Shown: one piece after another, positions 60,310 through 64,000 of the stretch
How the letters are laid out: every line of letters begins with the position of its first letter
Numbering within the stretch: position 1 is the first letter of the stretch
NCBI GenBank assembly: GCA_905221605.1
Contig: CAJNDS010002439.1
Coordinates: 149,001-213,000 of the forward strand
Reading direction: 5' to 3'
Length of the DNA stretch: 64,000 bases
Source of the DNA: Symbiodinium natans
Taxonomy: Eukaryota > Sar > Dinophyceae > Suessiales > Symbiodiniaceae
Program-made: the position numbers and the translations under genes
Notes under the pieces: generated by a model
Database searches by the model: none
What the model was told of the DNA's origin: nothing
Seen by the model: the letters and a program-made list of their open reading frames with translations, nothing else

Positions 60310-60496
60310 ATATCAGTGAAGGCTTGAGACTTGGGTGGTTGCGAAGCTGAGCACCTTCAGAAGCAAGTGACATTGAATGAAGCAATCCCCTCCCCCTAAT
60401 ATTAAACCAGGTATCAGGAGTTTTGTAGGAATCGGGTTTTGACTTCCTCAAGCAGTGCGTCAACTCTATGGGGCTTCTGTGTCAAGAGTAAGAGGG
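60310..60496. other. No gene recognised
   Basis: Unique sequence. Confidence 0.4.
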
Positions 60497-60562
60497 TCCT
60501 AAACCCTAAACCCTAAACCCTAAACCCTAAACCCTTAACCCTAAACCCTAAACCCTAAACCC
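60497..60562 (-). repeat. Interstitial telomeric tract
   Basis: Nine CCCTAAA units. Confidence 0.95.
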
Positions 60563-60838
60563 GCGGCCAGGGACCGCTCGTTTTCTCGAAGCCTGCTCTC
60601 GCATTTTGGACGAGACATCGCGCTTTCGCGAAGGCGCGCTCGCCGGTCTCGAAGCTGTCATCACTTCTGGGCTTCGGAGTTCAAGACATGCTGGGCCTTC
60701 ACCAAATACAAGACTGTCGTCTCACTTTTGGACGTCTGGCTCACCAACTGCGAAGCTGTCGCCGCTCTTGGGCGTCTGTGCTCGGAAAATGCGAGGCGGT
60801 CATCACTTTGGGACTGCTGGGCTCACGTGGGAGTTTAC
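60563..60838. other. Possible degenerate tandem repeat
   Basis: CTTTTGGACG-, GGGCTT-, TCGCGAAGGCG- and GCGAAGCTGTC-type segments recur every 50-60 bp; no confident exon. Confidence 0.35.
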
Positions 60839-60931
60839 GAAAATCGGGGACCCCCAATGTAGACCCCCAAATAGTAGGCCCCCCGTATAATTAGGACCCC
60901 AATAAGGTACCCCTAAATTTCGGAAATCTCC
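60839..60931. mobile_element. Family F palindromic element (F7)
   Basis: GGGAGTTTACGAAAATCGGG, then GACCCCCAAATAGTAGG, ending AAATTTCGGAAATCTCC. No convincing 4-bp duplication. Confidence 0.85.
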
Positions 60932-60987
60932 TCATGGTCTCTCACTTCTTCTTGGGGGTGTGTAATCGCTGACAGTCACTGGTCTCC

Positions 60988-61054
60988 CTGGTTCTGAGTA
61001 GGGAATGAAGGAAGAAAAGGGCCCCATAGTCCCTCATTCCCTGCTCAGAACCAG
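60988..61054. mobile_element. Short palindromic element, family E-like (E2)
   Basis: CTGGTTCTGAGTAGGGAATGA and the complement TCATTCCCTGCTCAGAACCAG around a short core. The GGGAATGA part matches E1. Confidence 0.8.
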
Positions 61055-61084
61055 CCAGAAGTCTGGCGATGGAGCTTGCCCTAC

Positions 61085-61200
61085 ACCTTATAAACCCTAA
61101 TTAAACCCGAAACCAGAAACCCTAAACCCTAAGCCCTAAACCCCAAACCCTAAACCCAAATCAAACCCGAAACCTAAACCCCAAACATCCCTAAACCCTA
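61085..61200 (-). repeat. Degenerate telomeric tract
   Basis: CCCTAAA, CCCGAAA and TAAACCC variants. Confidence 0.85.
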
Positions 61201-61304
61201 ATCTTGTGCTGCACTTGCGTCTGAGCGGCTGCTAGCGCTGGGAGGCTTGGCCTCCAACATGGACTCACGGAGGACCTCCAAGGACACCCCCCGCGAGGTT
61301 CGTT

Positions 61305-61461
61305 AGGGTTTATAGGGTTTAGGGTGTTTAGGGCGTTTAGGGTGTTTAGGGTGTTTAGTGTGTTTGGGGTGTTTAGGGTGTTTAGGATGTTTAGGGTGTT
61401 TAGGGTGTTTAGGGTGTTTAGGGTGTTTGGGGTTTATAGGGTTTATAGGGTTTAGGGTTCC
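61305..61461 (+). repeat. Telomeric variant array (TTTAGGGTG)n
   Basis: About a dozen GGGTGTTTA units with point variants, bordered by GGGTTTATA units. Confidence 0.95.
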
Positions 61462-61596
61462 GGGTCACTCAAAAATACCCGACGGTTTTAAGTAGCATTT
61501 CTCACATTGCCAACTTCCTGATCCATAGACAGCCACAGACAATTTCGCACGCAAACCTGCCTCCTCTTGCAGCGTTTCGGCCACAGTCCTGCTCAC

Positions 61597-61692
61597 TTGG
61601 GATCTGCATCCAATTGTCTTGGATTCTGTGAGCAAGCAGTCCTCATCTCCTCCATCTTGTTGGTAAACTGCGACAAACCCTGCCGCAGCATC
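61597..61692 (-). CDS. Putative coiled-coil exon (frame uncertain)
   Basis: Minus-strand frame MLRQGLSQFTNKMEEMRTAC then SQNPRQLDADP ends at CCCAA|GTGAGC, a canonical donor. A second frame continues through to TVAETLQEEAG before GGCAG|GTTTGC, so the call is not unique. Confidence 0.45.
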
Positions 61693-62937
61693 CTGGACAT
61701 GTCGCTGCACGTGTTTTCAGCACCAAGACACGGGCAGCCCCGTGTGTGGCATAATCATGTGGATATTGTGTGGGATTTATTGGCGCGCTGCAGGGGTTTT
61801 GCGAACATTACATGCGCAGGCCTTCGCAAGTTCTACACGTCGCATAAAGTCCGGCCAGCTGGTGTTTAAAAAGCAAAACTGTCGCACAAGTCAGACATAA
61901 CAACATATGGACATGCATCTGCTTAATAACTCAGGAACAGGGTGGGCATGTTCTACACCACGCAATTATGCTGGAGTCTCTGGAGACTCAAGGTGCGACT
62001 ATTCTACTCGGTGCCATACCTGGCACATGACATGGCACTTCGCCAATTACACATCTCCGCCGCCAGGTTGCTGGAGCCGCTCTTGCTGCGGCCCCGTCGA
62101 CGACTCGCGGGAGCCCTGCAATGGACCGCATGACTGCACCAAACGGGGCTTCTGTGACCTTTAGGCGGTAACATGAAACCATTGACATCGGCAGCCGGGG
62201 AGGAGTCAGGTGCGCTAAACGATAGCACGCGTCTGTCACCTCCCGCCACTTTGAACCAGGTTCAGGGCCCAGAGGAGTGCGTGCAGTAGTTTTGCATGGA
62301 AACCGACGGCCTGCACAGCGCCGGACACGCCAGACGCGGGGGTACCTTGAAAGCAGCAGTTAGCACGTGCACCTCTTGAGACTGTCCTTTGATCACCCCA
62401 AACTCCGAACCACCACGCCTGCGGTGCTGCGGCGGGCAATGCCCTCAGGGCGGGCCTCGGCGCACAAAGCTGGGTCTCAGGTGCCCAGCTATTCGTTTAA
62501 GTGTCACCATATTTGTTCATCCCAGCATGCCTAGCACTGGATGGTACATCTATAGGGTGCATGGCTGTGTCGCTCACGCCTGCTCGAAGAGCAGGAAATG
62601 CATTCGCCGCTACGACATGCTCCCTCCTGGCTCGCCTTCATTAGCCAGTATCGAACTTGACGGAACTGCCCTGTCTTGCTTTCCCACAACAAAGCGGACA
62701 GCGCAAGCTTCCAGATTCCGAACGAGCTTCAGCTTGAAACTACGACATGATCCGCGTGCATTCGTCCACGGTCTTGACCAAGGCGGACTCAGTCCCTACG
62801 ACTGAGGTACGAGTCATGTAGCTCACAAACGATGGGCCTGGGCCTGGGCCGCCTGGGAGGTGTTCAAGGCAGGACCTGCGCCAGAGCACCAGCTGCTCTC
62901 CTATTAGGCTGGTCTGACGGCCCTGTCTGTTTGCATA
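61693..62937. other. No gene recognised
   Basis: A Cys-rich plus-strand frame (61907-62164) and a 138-codon frame (62389-62805) carry no recognised domain and no splice support. Confidence 0.4.
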
Positions 62938-63120
62938 GTCGGGGGAGGGAAGGAGGAGGGGAGGAGGAGGGGAGAGGGAGGAGCGCAGAGGGAGGAGGCG
63001 GGAGGAGGAGGAGGGAGGCAGGGGAGGGAGGGAGGAGGCAATGGAGGAGGGGGAGAGGGGCAAGGGAGGGAGGAGGGGGCAGGGGTGAAGGGGCGCACGA
63101 AAAGAAAATTTTCTTTCTGA
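62938..63120. repeat. Polypurine GGA/GGGA tract
   Basis: About 150 bp of almost pure G and A on the plus strand, then GAAAAGAAAATTTTC. Confidence 0.95.
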
Positions 63121-63433
63121 AAGCAAGAGCAAAGAGGGTCCAGCACCTTGCTTCTGGCACGGCTGCATAGGCTGGAAATGAATCCAGAATAAGAAACTTC
63201 CAGGCTGGTCACACTTCTTCTGCACGCTCGCTTCGAAGAGGAAGAGTGCACAAGAGAGGACCATCCCATTATACCCTTTAGCTTTTGGGGTGTATATATA
63301 TATATATTGGGGTATAGATATACAAGCTGGCCTGATTGAACTCGGCTGGCAGCATGTCTTGCCTGCCGCTGCGGCTGCGAAGCCGCCACGTTGGAGGACC
63401 TTGTGGCGTAGCTGCACTTGATCTCTGGAGGGC
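63121..63433. other. No gene recognised; (AT)n at 63293-63306
   Basis: Unique sequence. Confidence 0.4.
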
Positions 63434-63512
63434 TTAGGGTTTAGGGTTTAGAGTTTAGGGTAGTTTCGTAAAGTTTAGGGTTTAGTGTTAAGGGTTAAGG
63501 GTTTAGGGCTTG
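63434..63512 (+). repeat. Degenerate telomeric tract
   Basis: TTTAGGG units with TTAAGGG and TTTAGTG variants. Confidence 0.85.
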
Positions 63513-64000
63513 GGGCTTCGAATCTTGTGGAATACCAGGAAGGACTACATAGGCTCGATTCTCCCAGCTAGCGTTCGCTCCCAACTTTGAGCGTAATGTT
63601 CCTGATGGTCCCGATGAGTAGCATAAACTCACTGGAAAGAACTACCCCGAAGCTGCCGCAGGAACGGAGGCAACAAAAGAAACGTCCCAGGCCCCAGCGC
63701 CGCAGGAGCAACTCCGTCCTCCTCCACTCGGCCAAGCCATGGCTGAGCTACACCACCTCGGACACAATGCTGCTTCCGGCAACCGACCCCGCCCGCTCAA
63801 ACCCTTCCGTCTGAGCTGACCCTAGGATACTGAAATATTACGTGCAAAAGAACGGCGACACGACTCCAAACATGACTTTCTTAATTCCTGGGGCTGTGGA
63901 TCAGCTCTGTGCCTCGCGGAACCGCCCCTCCTTGCTCCAGCGACATAGCTCGTACCTGCTGATGCGCTCAGACGAGACATGTCTGCGAAGCCTGCCGCAA
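63513..64000. other. No gene recognised
   Basis: Unique GC-rich sequence to the window end. Confidence 0.45.

Overview
The window looks like nuclear DNA of a dinoflagellate. The evidence is: more than fifty interstitial tracts of the telomere heptamer TTTAGGG/CCCTAAA in both orientations; a near-exact relict of the dinoflagellate trans-spliced leader (20 of 21 bases, 57974-57994, minus strand); very short exons that end in GT, GC or GA donors; and no long open frame outside one retrotransposon and low-complexity DNA. I cannot name the genus. A run of exactly 100 Ns at 37750-37849 is an assembly gap.

Layout. 0-7 kb: palindromic elements, then an apparently intact non-LTR retrotransposon (LINE) on the minus strand, with ORF1 (362 aa) and ORF2 (1189 aa, endonuclease plus reverse transcriptase). 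7-30 kb: minus-strand exons of 30-115 bp encoding mostly coiled-coil protein, separated by 0.1-2 kb of introns made of telomeric tracts, short palindromic elements and microsatellites. 30-40 kb: mostly repeats, including a 1.4 kb CTGT/GTGC/GT satellite that holds the gap. 40-59 kb: a second minus-strand series of coiled-coil exons. At least eleven of these match exons of the first series in the same order at an offset of about 29-31 kb, so the two series look like tandem paralogues (called copy 1 and copy 2 here). 57.5-58 kb: an exon with RING-type zinc-finger motifs beside the spliced-leader relict. 58-64 kb: more introner-like elements, telomeric variants and a few weak exons.

Most intron material falls into six families of 65-210 bp palindromic, introner-like elements (A to F), with direct repeats of 4 bp (family F) or 5-8 bp (A, C, E) at several copies. 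The other component is the telomeric repeat itself. Several telomeric tracts are flanked by direct duplications of 7, 10, 11 and 23 bp, and four sit inside palindromic elements. One forms a clean 123-bp GC-AG intron in copy 2 where copy 1 has an uninterrupted exon. The strongest biological signal is therefore intron gain by insertion of telomeric repeats, alongside TIR-type introners, in a tandemly duplicated coiled-coil gene.

Exon calls rest on coding frame, splice-like edges and paralogue comparison done by eye. No transcript evidence was available. The full products, the true gene ends and whether copies 1 and 2 are separate genes remain open.
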